Below are positions 35,354-45,725 of a stretch of 64,000 nt of DNA, piece by piece. Every line of letters begins with the position of its first letter. The stretch's first letter is position 1. A model generated the notes under the pieces. The model had not been told where the DNA came from and did not search any database. It worked only from the letters and a program-made list of their open reading frames with translations. This stretch comes from Planctomycetota bacterium (lineage in GTDB: Bacteria > Planctomycetota > UBA1135 > UBA2386), in NCBI GenBank assembly GCA_025459175.1, contig JALORC010000009.1:25945-89944 (forward strand), written 5' to 3'. A program made the position numbers and the translations under genes.

Positions 35354-36781
35354 ATGACCACGACCGACAGCCTCGCCTGGCGCGACGAAGACGTGCGCGG
35401 CTTCGGCATGGCCGTGGGCGGCCCGGCCAAGGTGCTGCGGCCGACCACGGTCGAACAGATCGCCCAGGCATTCATCGAGGTGCGCGCGCGCGGCGGCGAG
35501 GTCGCCCTGCGTGGCGCCGGCTGCAGCTACGGCGACGCGTCGACCAGCAAGCACGGTTTCGTGCTCGACACCTCGCGGATGAACCGCGTGCTGGCGTTCG
35601 ATCCGGTCACCGGCATCGCCACCGTCGAACCGGGGGTCACCGTGCGCGACCTGTGGCGGCGCTCGATCGGCCACGGCTTCTGGCCGCGCGTCGTCAGCGG
35701 CACGATGGCGGTGTCGATGGGCGGCGCCGCGGCGATGAACATCCACGGCAAGAACAACTTCGCGCTCGGCTCGTTCGGCGAGGGCGTGAAGTCGTTCGAG
35801 CTGCTGACGCCGCGCGGCGAACTGGTGCGCTGCAGCCGCGATACCGAGCCCGAGCTGTTCCACGCCGCGATCGGCGGCTTCGGCATGCTCGGCTGCTTCA
35901 CCAAGCTCGAGATCGAGACCAAGCGGGTGCACAGCGGCCGGCTGCGGGTGTGGGGCATCGTCGCCAAGGACCTGGCCCACAACCTGCAGATCCTCGAGGA
36001 CCTGCGCGGGCAGGCCGACTACCTGGTGTCGTGGCTCGATCTGCACGGCAAGGGGGTGGCACTCGGCCGCGGTCTGATGCACCGCGCCGACCAGTTCGAG
36101 TCGGGCGAGGACCCGGAGGGACTGCGCTTCTTCGACCCGGGCCTGCAGGACGTGCCGCCGAACCTGTTCGGCGTGATCCCCAAGGGCTGGCTGTGGCCGG
36201 GCATGTGGGGCGCGGTGCACCTGCATCAGGTCAACCTGGTCAACTGGCTGAAGTTCCAGGCCGGCTATCGCGAGGAGCGGCACTCGCCGTACCTGCAGAC
36301 GCACGGCGCGTTCCACTTCCTGCTCGACTACGTGCCGCGCTGGCAGTGGATGACGAAGCCGGGCGGACTGATCCAGTTCCAGCCGTTCGTGCCGTTCGAA
36401 CACGGCGAACGGGTGCTGCGCACGCTGATCGAGCGCTGCCACCAGCACGGCATGGTGCCCTATCTCGGCGTGCTGAAGCGCCACCGGCCGGATCCGTTCC
36501 TGATGACGCACGCGGTCGACGGCTACTCGCTGGCGATGGACTTCGCGGTCAGCAAGAGCCAGCCCAAGCGCGAGGCGCTGTGGCGGCTGTGCCGCGAACT
36601 CGCCGAGGTCGTGCTCGAGGCGGGCGGCCGCTTCTACTACGCGAAGGACGCGGTGCTGCAGGCGTCGTCGTTCGGCCGCGTGCACGGCGACGCGGCGGTG
36701 ACGAAGTTCCGCGCGTTGAAGCAGAAGTGGGACCCGGACCGGCTGCTGCAGACCGACCTGTCGCGGCGCATGGGCGTGTGA
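35354..36781 (+). CDS. FAD-binding oxidoreductase, DprE1-like
   Basis: A 475-aa VAO/PCMH-family flavoprotein. The N-terminal FAD domain has LRPTTVEQIAQAF, GGEVALRGAGCSYGDAS and SGTMAVSMGGAAAMNIHGKN. The C-terminal domain ends KWDPDRLLQTDLSRR, typical of DprE1-like enzymes. In mycobacteria DprE1 oxidises decaprenyl-phosphoryl ribose and DprE2 reduces the ketone to arabinose. The adjacent SDR supports a similar two-step epimerisation; the substrate here is unproven. Alternatives are alditol or L-gulonolactone-type oxidases. Confidence 0.83.
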   Translation: MTTTDSLAWRDEDVRGFGMAVGGPAKVLRPTTVEQIAQAFIEVRARGGEVALRGAGCSYGDASTSKHGFVLDTSRMNRVLAFDPVTGIATVEPGVTVRDLWRRSIGHGFWPRVVSGTMAVSMGGAAAMNIHGKNNFALGSFGEGVKSFELLTPRGELVRCSRDTEPELFHAAIGGFGMLGCFTKLEIETKRVHSGRLRVWGIVAKDLAHNLQILEDLRGQADYLVSWLDLHGKGVALGRGLMHRADQFESGEDPEGLRFFDPGLQDVPPNLFGVIPKGWLWPGMWGAVHLHQVNLVNWLKFQAGYREERHSPYLQTHGAFHFLLDYVPRWQWMTKPGGLIQFQPFVPFEHGERVLRTLIERCHQHGMVPYLGVLKRHRPDPFLMTHAVDGYSLAMDFAVSKSQPKREALWRLCRELAEVVLEAGGRFYYAKDAVLQASSFGRVHGDAAVTKFRALKQKWDPDRLLQTDLSRRMGV

Positions 36782-36785
36782 TGCC

Positions 36786-37616
36786 TCACCGCGCCGGTGG
36801 CAGCTCGATCGCCGGCACGAGCTCGCGGTAGCGTTCGAGCAGGTCGGTGCGGTCGAGGTGTTCGCGCTGCGGGTAGAACGCGAAATGCGCGCAGATCGCC
36901 TGGCCGGACACGCGGTTCACCAGTCCCAGGCGCATCGGCAGCTCGACGCTCGCGAACTCCTCCTCGTCGGTCGCCGGGAACTCGCCGCCGATCGCCAGCA
37001 GGTCGGCGCCGAACCAGCTGATGCAGTTGATCGAGATCCGCGACAGCGCGGCGGTGACGCGCGGGATGCGCAGCTCGTCGACGGTGCCGGCCCGCACGCG
37101 GTCGAGGAACCAGCGGTGCAGGGCTTCGGCGAACTCGGCGCTCTGCCAGCCGACCCGATCCATGCACCAGGGGTGCAGGATCACGTTGCGCTGCAGCTTG
37201 CCGAACTTCTGCAGCAGCCACGTGCACACCGCGTTGTTGATGATCAGCGGGTACAGGAACAGCGGGTCGCGGTCGGCGATGCGTTCGGCGACCAGCCGGG
37301 CCACGAAGCGCGGTTCGAGCCAGGCGATGTCGTCGTCGAGCCGCACGTAGATCGCGTCGCGGGCGATCGTGGTGCGGAAGAACTGGCCGATCGTCGCGGT
37401 GCCGTTCGGGGGTTGCAGCGGCGGCTCGATCAGACGCACCTTGACGTGCATCGCCGCCAGTTGGTGCAGGAACGCGAGGTCACCGGCGTCCGTGGTGTTC
37501 ACCCACAGGTGCCATTCGTCGACCTCCGGCTGCGACAGGACATGGGGAGCCAGGAGTCGCAGGTAGCGTTCCCGGCCGGCCGGCGTGACGACGATCACCC
37601 GATAGCGGTCGAACAC
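36786..37616 (-). CDS. Putative glycosyltransferase
   Basis: A 276-aa protein with a GT-A-like layout: an N-terminal strand (YRVIVVTPAGRERYL), a central DxD-type metal/nucleotide motif (IYVRLDDDIAWLEPRFV) and a C-terminal region with HFAFYPQREHLDRTDLLERY. It resembles the putative rhamnosyltransferase-like family. I start it at GTG 37616 (MFDRYRVI...); a GTG at 37652 would add 12 residues. Convergent with the DprE1-like gene with only 4 bases between stops. Confidence 0.7.
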   Translation of the reverse strand: MFDRYRVIVVTPAGRERYLRLLAPHVLSQPEVDEWHLWVNTTDAGDLAFLHQLAAMHVKVRLIEPPLQPPNGTATIGQFFRTTIARDAIYVRLDDDIAWLEPRFVARLVAERIADRDPLFLYPLIINNAVCTWLLQKFGKLQRNVILHPWCMDRVGWQSAEFAEALHRWFLDRVRAGTVDELRIPRVTAALSRISINCISWFGADLLAIGGEFPATDEEEFASVELPMRLGLVNRVSGQAICAHFAFYPQREHLDRTDLLERYRELVPAIELPPAR

Positions 37617-38026
37617 ACCGGCATCGTGCCGGGCTCGGCGCCGCGATGCCACAGGTCGGCGGCGCGGGGGGCGCGGGGCTGGTGGCCGCGCCGCCGTTCA
37701 GGGCTCGCATCCGTTCGAACGGCCATCGCGGCCACCGGGTGGCCCCTTGAGCCCCGGGCCCCGAACCCATATCGTGCCGCGCGACGGAAGGTGCCCGGAC
37801 ACCCTGCGCATCGGCCGGCCCTCGTCGGGCCGGTCTCAAGTCGAGGCCGACAAGAGCCGATGCCAAGGTCGGTTGTGCAATCGCACGACACGTCCGAGAT
37901 GCCACGCCTGCCGCCGCTCGGGTCGACCGCGAGGTCGATCGCGTCGCGGTTCTCGCGGCGCGGCCCCCCGACGTCACTTGCCACCCGCATCCCCTGACCC
38001 CGGTCCCCAGGACCGCGCGTCCGCCG
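37617..38026. other. 410-base divergent region with helicase leader hairpins
   Basis: No gene found. It separates the leftward glycosyltransferase from the rightward DEAD-box helicase. It contains a perfect 7-bp hairpin at 37815-37833 (CCGGCCC-TCGTC-GGGCCGG) and a 6-bp hairpin at 38001-38015 (CGGTCC-CCA-GGACCG) ending 12 bases before the helicase ATG, where it could block initiation. No Shine-Dalgarno is visible. Confidence 0.4.
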
Positions 38027-39259
<1,233 letters not shown>

Positions 39260-39494
39260 CGCGACGGTCGCCGGGGCTGCTCGCCAGTCTGCAGCCGAGC
39301 CTTCAGTCGGTCGGCTTCGACGCGCAGGACGGTTTGTTCGTGACCAACTGCGAGCAGCGTCAGTTCTGATGTCGCTCCGGCACGGCTCGTGTCGCCATGA
39401 GGTCGATCGCAGGCTGCGAGGGGTGTCGAAGTGCTGATGACCGCAGCTTGTGGTCTATGTTCTCGACCGCCGCGGCACTAGGTTCGCTGCACCG

Positions 39495-41963
39495 ATGGGA
39501 ACAGCCGCACCTCGTCTCCTCTGGTCGCTGTGCGCGTTGGCGCGCGGACTGGTTCCGGATGCCGGTTCGGTGTGCGCCCAGGCGCCGAACGAATTCGACT
39601 TCGACACCACGCAGCTGGTGGTGACGCCGATCCCGCCGAACGGGTCGACCCATGTGATCACCACTGCAGTCACCTACACCGGACAGAACCTCACCCTGAA
39701 TGCGCCGCTCACGGTGCGGGCAGGTGGGGAACTGCGGCTCGAGCGTTCGGTGCTGCGGGTGTTCGGCGACGTGCTGCTGGAAGAGGGCGGGCGCATCATG
39801 GTCATCGACTCGTCCCTGCTGCTGCCGCTGCAGTTCCAGCATCAGTACGACTACCGCAACGAGGGCGGCTTGTTGCACACGGAGCGTGCCGTGATCGGCA
39901 CCACGCGCAACGGCGGTGGCCTGTACCTGACCCAGTTCCTGAATCTGCGGGGGACGTGGCTCGCGCGGCAGACGGTGATGCAGTCGATGGGCGTGATCCT
40001 CGCCGACGGCCGCTCCGGTTGGGGTGGCAATCCGGCTTGGAAGGGCGGCTCGGTGTTCGCCGAGGGGCTCTACGAAGGCGAGGGGGCCGACGCGGTCCAC
40101 ATGACCGGCATGGGCGACGCGGTGCTCGTCGACGGCACGGCCAATGTCGGCTTCTACTTCGATGCCGCAGCGAGCGGTCAACCGGGGGCCGCGACGGTCG
40201 ACCTGGAGTCCCGGATGCCCGTGACCATGGTCTACGGCGATGCGGCCGTGCACGCCGGGGTGACCTCGCCGATCGCCGCCCATCCGTGTCGGATCGAGCT
40301 GCACAATCATCGTTCCCCGACCTGGAGCTTCTTTGCCAACAACGTGACGAGCAACGGCGCCCTCAAGACCGTCACGTTGCGCAATGCCGAGGACATCATC
40401 TGCAACTTCCGCGGCACCGACCTGGTCGGTTCCCCGGTGCTCGGTGGGCCATGGGCGAGCCACTACAGCGAGCTGCCAGGTTTGCCTTCGACCACTCCAC
40501 CCGGCTTCCATGCGGTGCCGCCCGCCTGCTCGGTGCGGTTGGGCAACGTGCAGATCCAGTCGGGGCCCTTGGCGAACGACTGGAACCGGATCCGGGCGTG
40601 GGGTCTCTATTCGGCGGGTGCCGGCACCAACCTCAGCGTGACCGGTCCGACGCACATGGCCGAGCTGCGGCTGGGCGGCGGACAGATGAGTCTCGTCGGC
40701 ACCGGCAGTTTCGACATGGCCGTGTTCTGCGATGTCGTGCAGTTGTTCGGGAACTCGAACCTGCAGATCCGCAACGCCGCGCTCGGGCAGTTCGGCACCT
40801 TCGCGTCGGTGACCGGGTTGATCGAGGCCAACGAGAACAGCACGTGCACGATCACCGATACGCGGACCTCGGTCGTGCGACTCAAGACCACCGGTCCCGG
40901 CGCGAACATCACGGGCCAGAACATCTTCGGGGCCGAGAAGCTGATCCTCGAGGGCGGTGGTGGTGGGGTGGTCCAGATCACGTCGGCGGCTCCGTCACAG
41001 AATTGGGATCTGCAGAACTCTGGCTTCGAGTCGCCGCTGCTGCCCGGTGGACTGCCGCCGCACTGGGCGGCCAGCGCCGTCAGTGGATCCCTCGTCGTCG
41101 ACGCTGCCCCCGGTTCGGCCGGCACGAGGTCGTTCGAGTTCGTCGGGCAGGCACCTGGCTCCTACTTGCGGAAGGCCCTGTCGTTGCCGCCCGGCACGGC
41201 GGTCACGGTCATCGGCGCCGCCAAGGTTCTCCAGGCCCCGCCGCCCGGATCCCCGTTGTCGCTGGAGATGAGCCAAGGTGCATCGGTCCGCAGCGCAACG
41301 CTCGGCACGGCGCTGGCCGGGCAATGGCAACGCGTGCACCTGCCGCTGTTCGTCTCGGCGGCGCTGACGCAACCCTCGCTGCTGTCCTTCCGCGCCGCCG
41401 GCGCGCCGGCCGGCGTCCGGCTCGACGACGTGCGGGTCCATGTCGGCAGTTGGTGGGAAGACGACAACCTGCTGAATCTCGACATGGAAATGCAGTGTCG
41501 AGACCTGGGCATCCAGCCCGACTTTCTGCGTGCCCCCGACGGGTGGAGTGTCTACCAGACCAGCTGTGTCTCCGATGCGAACGTGGTGCGGCCCGGCGCC
41601 GCGCCCGGCTCGCGCTCGGTGAAGGCGACGCTCCGCGCTGCATCCGGCAACATCTACAAGAACCTGACCTTCCTGCGGCCGGGGGATCGTGTGTTGCTGC
41701 GTGGTTGGGTCCGCGGTGTCAGCCCGAATCCTGGCGCCAACATCCAGGTCATCATCGGCAACGGCGCCAACTTCTACCTGGTCGGTTTCGGCCCCAACCA
41801 GCACTCGGGGCCGCAGGCCTGCGACGGTGTCTGGCGGCAGTTCCAGATGACGTATCTGGTGCCGGTCAATCCTTCCTACACCCGCATCGATCTCGGCACC
41901 TTCGGCGTGGCCGGTACGGAAGCATGGTTCGACGACATCACGGTCGAGGTCCAGCCCCAATGA
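39495..41963 (+). CDS. Large secreted protein, beta-helix-like with C-terminal ligand-binding-type domains
   Basis: An 822-aa exported protein with an N-terminal signal region (MGTAAPRLLWSLCALARGLV, cleaved near CAQAPNEF). Residues 45-520 carry short strand repeats (NLTLNAPLTVRAGGELRLER, LLEEGGRIMVIDSSLLLP) typical of right-handed beta-helices. Two later domains of about 140 residues start at NSGFESPLLPGGLPPHW and NLDMEMQCRDLGIQPDF, similar to CBM4/9-like jelly rolls. No catalytic residues were recognised. The next gene overlaps its stop by four bases. Confidence 0.75.
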   Translation: MGTAAPRLLWSLCALARGLVPDAGSVCAQAPNEFDFDTTQLVVTPIPPNGSTHVITTAVTYTGQNLTLNAPLTVRAGGELRLERSVLRVFGDVLLEEGGRIMVIDSSLLLPLQFQHQYDYRNEGGLLHTERAVIGTTRNGGGLYLTQFLNLRGTWLARQTVMQSMGVILADGRSGWGGNPAWKGGSVFAEGLYEGEGADAVHMTGMGDAVLVDGTANVGFYFDAAASGQPGAATVDLESRMPVTMVYGDAAVHAGVTSPIAAHPCRIELHNHRSPTWSFFANNVTSNGALKTVTLRNAEDIICNFRGTDLVGSPVLGGPWASHYSELPGLPSTTPPGFHAVPPACSVRLGNVQIQSGPLANDWNRIRAWGLYSAGAGTNLSVTGPTHMAELRLGGGQMSLVGTGSFDMAVFCDVVQLFGNSNLQIRNAALGQFGTFASVTGLIEANENSTCTITDTRTSVVRLKTTGPGANITGQNIFGAEKLILEGGGGGVVQITSAAPSQNWDLQNSGFESPLLPGGLPPHWAASAVSGSLVVDAAPGSAGTRSFEFVGQAPGSYLRKALSLPPGTAVTVIGAAKVLQAPPPGSPLSLEMSQGASVRSATLGTALAGQWQRVHLPLFVSAALTQPSLLSFRAAGAPAGVRLDDVRVHVGSWWEDDNLLNLDMEMQCRDLGIQPDFLRAPDGWSVYQTSCVSDANVVRPGAAPGSRSVKATLRAASGNIYKNLTFLRPGDRVLLRGWVRGVSPNPGANIQVIIGNGANFYLVGFGPNQHSGPQACDGVWRQFQMTYLVPVNPSYTRIDLGTFGVAGTEAWFDDITVEVQPQ

Positions 41964-43090
41964 ACAACTCCACAGCTCCCGCGCTCGCGATCGTGACGGG
42001 CACGCTGCTCGCCAGCGTGGCCCCGGCGCAGTTTTCCTGGCCGCCGGCGTTCGCGTCGGCGCCCGGCAACGCGGTGATGAACGCCCCGTTCTCGGCGCCG
42101 CCCGGACATCCGGAGGCGCGGTCGCGCTGCATGGTGGTGATCCACCCGGCCTCGCTGCCCTTTCCGCCGGGCACGGTGCTGACGCGATTGTCGCTGCGGC
42201 GCGATGTCGCGTATCCGAACCAGGCCTATCCGGCGCTCACCGGGGACCTGACGGTCAAGATCGGGCGCGCGCTGGTGACGCCGGACCAGGTGCACGACGT
42301 GCGCTTCAACCGGCTCTGGGACGGCCTCCCGACCACGGTGTATCGCAACCTGCCGCCGGCCTTGTTCCAGGTGCCGGCGGGGCCCGCTCCGGGTGCCGCG
42401 CTGCCGCCGTTCGACATCGTGATCCCGTTCACGACGTCGTTCACCTGGCAGGGTGGGCCGTTGGCGATCGAGCTCGTGTTCGCGCCGACCGCTGGCAGCT
42501 CCACGTGGCGGGTGGATTCGTTCGTCGCCTCGGCACCGCGCCATGGCTCGTCGAGGTCGCTCGGTGCCGGGTGCCGCGGCACCAACTCGTTCGCGCCGTT
42601 CCACTATGCGATGCCGGAGACGACGATGCCGGGGGCCCAGCTCGAAGTGCAGGTGGAAGGCCTGCCGAGCAACGGTCTCGCCGCGTTCCACATGTTGGGC
42701 TTCCGCAGCCTGCAGCAGCCGTTGGATCTGGGCCAGATCGGCGGCCCGGTCGGATGTCCGCTGCGGATCGAGCCCGCGATCCTGTTGACGGTCCCGACCG
42801 AGAACCCCTCCGCCTTGTTCCACCGCGCCGTCAGCAGGGTGCAGCTGCCGGCGCTGGCCGCGGCAGTCGGGTTCCAGCTCTGCAGCCAGTGGCTCTGCCT
42901 CGACACCGGCGTGTCGGCGTCGCTGCCGTTCGTCGTGTCGGATGCGCTCGAGATAACGCTCGGAGAGGTGCTGCCGACGCCCGTGCCGCACTCGGCGCGG
43001 ACCCTCTGGATGTACGGGGCAACCGTGTTCGGCAACGACAAGGGACGCATGGTGCCCGCCGATCACGGGCCGGTGCTGCGGTTCAACTGA
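41960..43090 (+). CDS. Secreted protein of unknown function
   Basis: A 376-aa exported protein with a signal peptide (MNNSTAPALAIVTGTLLASV, cleaved after APAQ). Strand-rich. The C-terminal 110 residues (GGPVGCPLRI, VGFQLCSQWLCLDTG, DALEITLGE) resemble a diverged form of the module at the ends of the proteins at 3508 and 43137. The start overlaps the upstream stop (ATGA at 41960-41963), so it is co-translated with the beta-helix-like protein and may act with it. Confidence 0.75.
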   Translation: MNNSTAPALAIVTGTLLASVAPAQFSWPPAFASAPGNAVMNAPFSAPPGHPEARSRCMVVIHPASLPFPPGTVLTRLSLRRDVAYPNQAYPALTGDLTVKIGRALVTPDQVHDVRFNRLWDGLPTTVYRNLPPALFQVPAGPAPGAALPPFDIVIPFTTSFTWQGGPLAIELVFAPTAGSSTWRVDSFVASAPRHGSSRSLGAGCRGTNSFAPFHYAMPETTMPGAQLEVQVEGLPSNGLAAFHMLGFRSLQQPLDLGQIGGPVGCPLRIEPAILLTVPTENPSALFHRAVSRVQLPALAAAVGFQLCSQWLCLDTGVSASLPFVVSDALEITLGEVLPTPVPHSARTLWMYGATVFGNDKGRMVPADHGPVLRFN

Positions 43091-43096
43091 CCCGGC

Positions 43097-43129
43097 GCCG
43101 CGCGCGACCGCAGGGACTCGCCGCGCGGC
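43097..43129. terminator. Bidirectional hairpin between convergent genes
   Basis: An 8-bp stem (GCCGCGCG at 43097-43104 with CGCGCGGC at 43122-43129) with a 17-base loop and a following run of seven G lies between two convergent stops (43090 and 43137). Confidence 0.4.
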
Positions 43130-43136
43130 GGGGGGG

Positions 43137-44738
43137 TCAGGGCAGCAGCGTGATCTGCAGGCCCGGGGACGACGACCAGCCCTGTGCGGAGGGGGTGCAC
43201 ACCGCGGGTGGCCACAACCACAGCGACTGCGCGCAGAGCTGCAGCCCGGACAGCGACATCGAGGTCGGGATCGGGAACGTGAACGTGCTCACGCCGGCGC
43301 TGTCGCTGGTCGCCAGCAGCAACAGCAGGGAGGGTGAGGTGATCTGCACATGGGCCAGGAACCCGAGACCCGGATCGGTGCCGTTCACGTCGGCCTGGTC
43401 GGCGAAGGCCGTGAGCCCGATGCCCGGCCCCGGCGCGTTGGTCGTGCGCAGCCGGAAGGTCGGGTTGCCGAGCACCGGCGAGCTGTCGGCGGACAGCGAG
43501 TGCGCGCCGGAGCAGCCCGGCGTCCCGGAGCCGTATGGCACGAGTCCGGCGAGCGCGGGCGTGACCGGGGCGATGCGGTAGACCTGGCCACCGAGCACGG
43601 TGATGTAGAGCTCGCCGAACGCATCCTCGCCGAAGGCGCTGATCAAGGTCAGGGTGAACGGCGCGGGCGGGACGAGCTGGGGCGTCACGTCGATGACCTG
43701 GGTCACCGCGGTGCCGTTGTGGCGGAGCGCCCACACCTTGTTGAGCATGTAGTCGGCGTAGAAGTAGGCGCCGCGCCAGCTCGGCATGGCGACACCGCGA
43801 TAGACGTAGCCGCCGATCACCGCACCGGCCGGTTGCAGGCTGCTGTACTCGTGCAGCGGCATGGTCAGCGCCGGCGCGTTGCAGACGCAGACCGGCAGGT
43901 TGTTGCAGAAGGTCCCGGCCATGCACGACCAGCCGTAGTTCCTGCCACCGGGGGCCCCGAACGGTTCGAAGTCGATCTCCTCGTTGATGCCGCCGACGTC
44001 GGCGATGTAGCAGTCGCCGGTCAGTCGATCGAAGCTGAATCGCCAGGGATTGCGGAGCCCATAGGCCCAGATCTCGTCGAGCGGCGCGCCGGGGCCGGCG
44101 AACGGGTTGCTCGGCGGGATGCCGTAGTTGCGCGGCGGGCTCGGATTGTCGACGTCCAGTCGCAGGATCTTGCCGAGCAGGTTGTCGGTGCGCTGGGCGT
44201 AGTTCATCGGGTCCTGCTGTCCCGGCAATGCGCCGCCGTCGCCGAGAGAAACGTAGAGGTAGCCGTCCCGGCCGAATGCCAGCATGCCGCCGTTGTGATT
44301 GCCGTACACCAACGGGGTGTCGAGGATCGTCACGGCACTGGCTGGATCCACCACGTCGGGGTTGCCGGCCTGGACCGTGAAGCGGCGCACGTAGGCATGC
44401 GGTGGCCAGGTGGTGTGAAAGACGTAGCAGTGGCGATTGGTCGCGAAGTTCGGGTGGAAGGCCAACCCCAGCACGCCCATCTCGCCACAGCAGCCGACCG
44501 TGGCGCTGAGGTCCAGGAAGGGTGTCGGCAGCACGGCCCCGTTGCGGATGATGGACACCCGTCCGGCCTGGCCGACGACGAACAGGCGTTCCAGGTCACC
44601 TGGCGGCGCCGTGATCAGGACCGGCCGCGCGAGCCCCGTGGCCACCGTCTCCAATCGCAGCGGCGCCTGTGCCGGCGCGATACACACGCATGAGAGCAGC
44701 GCCGAGAAGAGAAGGCCCGATGTGATTCGTCTGATCAT
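43137..44738 (-). CDS. Secreted PQQ-dependent sugar dehydrogenase with C-terminal module
   Basis: A 533-aa exported protein with signal peptide (MIRRITSGLLFSALLSCVCI). Residues 25-390 form a six-bladed quinoprotein propeller of the glucose/sorbosone dehydrogenase family: LVYGNHNGGMLAFGRDGYLY (the NHNGG histidine is the expected catalytic base), VSLGDGG, EIWAYGLRNPWRFSFD, YIADVGG, NYGW. Such enzymes oxidise aldoses in the periplasm using PQQ. The last 135 residues (YGSGTPGCSG to WSSSPGLQITL) match the C-terminal module of the 3508-6216 protein. A smaller paralog without this module is at 45726. Confidence 0.88.
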   Translation of the reverse strand: MIRRITSGLLFSALLSCVCIAPAQAPLRLETVATGLARPVLITAPPGDLERLFVVGQAGRVSIIRNGAVLPTPFLDLSATVGCCGEMGVLGLAFHPNFATNRHCYVFHTTWPPHAYVRRFTVQAGNPDVVDPASAVTILDTPLVYGNHNGGMLAFGRDGYLYVSLGDGGALPGQQDPMNYAQRTDNLLGKILRLDVDNPSPPRNYGIPPSNPFAGPGAPLDEIWAYGLRNPWRFSFDRLTGDCYIADVGGINEEIDFEPFGAPGGRNYGWSCMAGTFCNNLPVCVCNAPALTMPLHEYSSLQPAGAVIGGYVYRGVAMPSWRGAYFYADYMLNKVWALRHNGTAVTQVIDVTPQLVPPAPFTLTLISAFGEDAFGELYITVLGGQVYRIAPVTPALAGLVPYGSGTPGCSGAHSLSADSSPVLGNPTFRLRTTNAPGPGIGLTAFADQADVNGTDPGLGFLAHVQITSPSLLLLLATSDSAGVSTFTFPIPTSMSLSGLQLCAQSLWLWPPAVCTPSAQGWSSSPGLQITLLP

Positions 44739-44844
44739 GTTCCTCCGACAAGAGGCCAGGAGCATATGTCGAACCGCCGAGATCCGCCACGGCAGGGTCG
44801 CCCGAGCGATGATCGCGCTGCGTTCGCGGCGCCGGTGGCGCGCG

Positions 44845-45606
44845 TCAGCCGAGGATCGCCTTCGCGGCCGCGACCGGATCGCTGGCCTTCACCAGGGTGC
44901 GGAACACGCTGTCGAGGTGTTCGCCGGCGCCGGCTCCGACCTGCCGCCGCAGCTCCGCGGCGGTGCCGCACGCGAGCAGCTGGCCGCGGTCGAGCACGGC
45001 GATGCGATGCGCGGTGGTCTCGACCACGTCGAGCATGTGCGAGCAGTGCAGCACCGCGCCGCCCTGGGCCGCGAACTCGTGCATCAGCTGCTTCACCACC
45101 AGCGTCGTCGTCACGTCGAGACCCGACAGCGGCTCGTCGAACACCAGCAGCTTCGGCCGGGTCAGCAGCGCCGCCGCGATCGACACCTTTTGCACCATGC
45201 CCTTGCTGAACCCGACCATCGGTTCGTCGCCGCGGCCGTCGAGGCCGAAGCCCTGCAGCATGCGCTCGCCGCGTTCGCGGATCACCGCGTCGGGCAGATC
45301 GAACAGCCGGCCCTTCAGCAGCAGGAACTCCCACGGCGTCAGCACCTCGTGCAGCCGCGCCACCTCCGGCAGGTAGCCGACCTTGCGCTTGGCGGCGATC
45401 GGGTCGGCCAGCGCGTCGGTGCCGTCGATCTCGATCCGGCCCGCGTCGGGGCGCAGCAGGCCGACCACGCACTTCACCGTCGTCGACTTGCCCGCACCGT
45501 TGGGGCCGAGCAGCGCCAGGATCTCGCCGGCGGCGATCGCGAGGTCGAGCCCGTGCAGGGCGGTGAACGAGCCGTAGGTCTTGCGCAGACCGCGAAGCGC
45601 CAGCAT
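44845..45606 (-). CDS. ABC transporter ATP-binding protein
   Basis: A 253-aa ATPase of the ABC-2 exporter type. Walker A is GPNGAGKST, the signature region is VGFSKGMVQKVSIAAALL, Walker B is KLLVFDEPLSGLD and the switch is HCSHM. The FSKGM signature is usual for this subfamily. No membrane permease gene is adjacent on either side, so its partner is encoded elsewhere. The next gene upstream is divergent. Confidence 0.92.
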   Translation of the reverse strand: MLALRGLRKTYGSFTALHGLDLAIAAGEILALLGPNGAGKSTTVKCVVGLLRPDAGRIEIDGTDALADPIAAKRKVGYLPEVARLHEVLTPWEFLLLKGRLFDLPDAVIRERGERMLQGFGLDGRGDEPMVGFSKGMVQKVSIAAALLTRPKLLVFDEPLSGLDVTTTLVVKQLMHEFAAQGGAVLHCSHMLDVVETTAHRIAVLDRGQLLACGTAAELRRQVGAGAGEHLDSVFRTLVKASDPVAAAKAILG

Positions 45607-45657
45607 CGCCGCATCTTGGCGGTGCCGAGGGCCGAAGGCCAGCGCGGCGCCGGTGCG

Positions 45658-45679
45658 GCGGATCCTCGCGGATCCTCGC
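45658..45679. repeat. Tandem 10-base repeat
   Basis: GCGGATCCTC occurs twice in direct succession and is followed by GCC. It sits in the divergent gap between the ABC ATPase and the sugar dehydrogenase genes and could be a regulator site, though two copies may be chance. Confidence 0.3.
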
Positions 45680-45712
45680 CGGCGGACTTGTGCGGCCGGC
45701 GCCCCGCCGTCG

Positions 45713-45718
45713 TAATGG
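45713..45718 (+). promoter_or_regulatory. Possible -10 of leaderless sugar dehydrogenase gene
   Basis: TAATGG lies seven bases before the ATG at 45726. With no Shine-Dalgarno present, the spacing suggests transcription starting at the start codon. Confidence 0.25.
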
Positions 45719-45725
45719 TGGCCCG

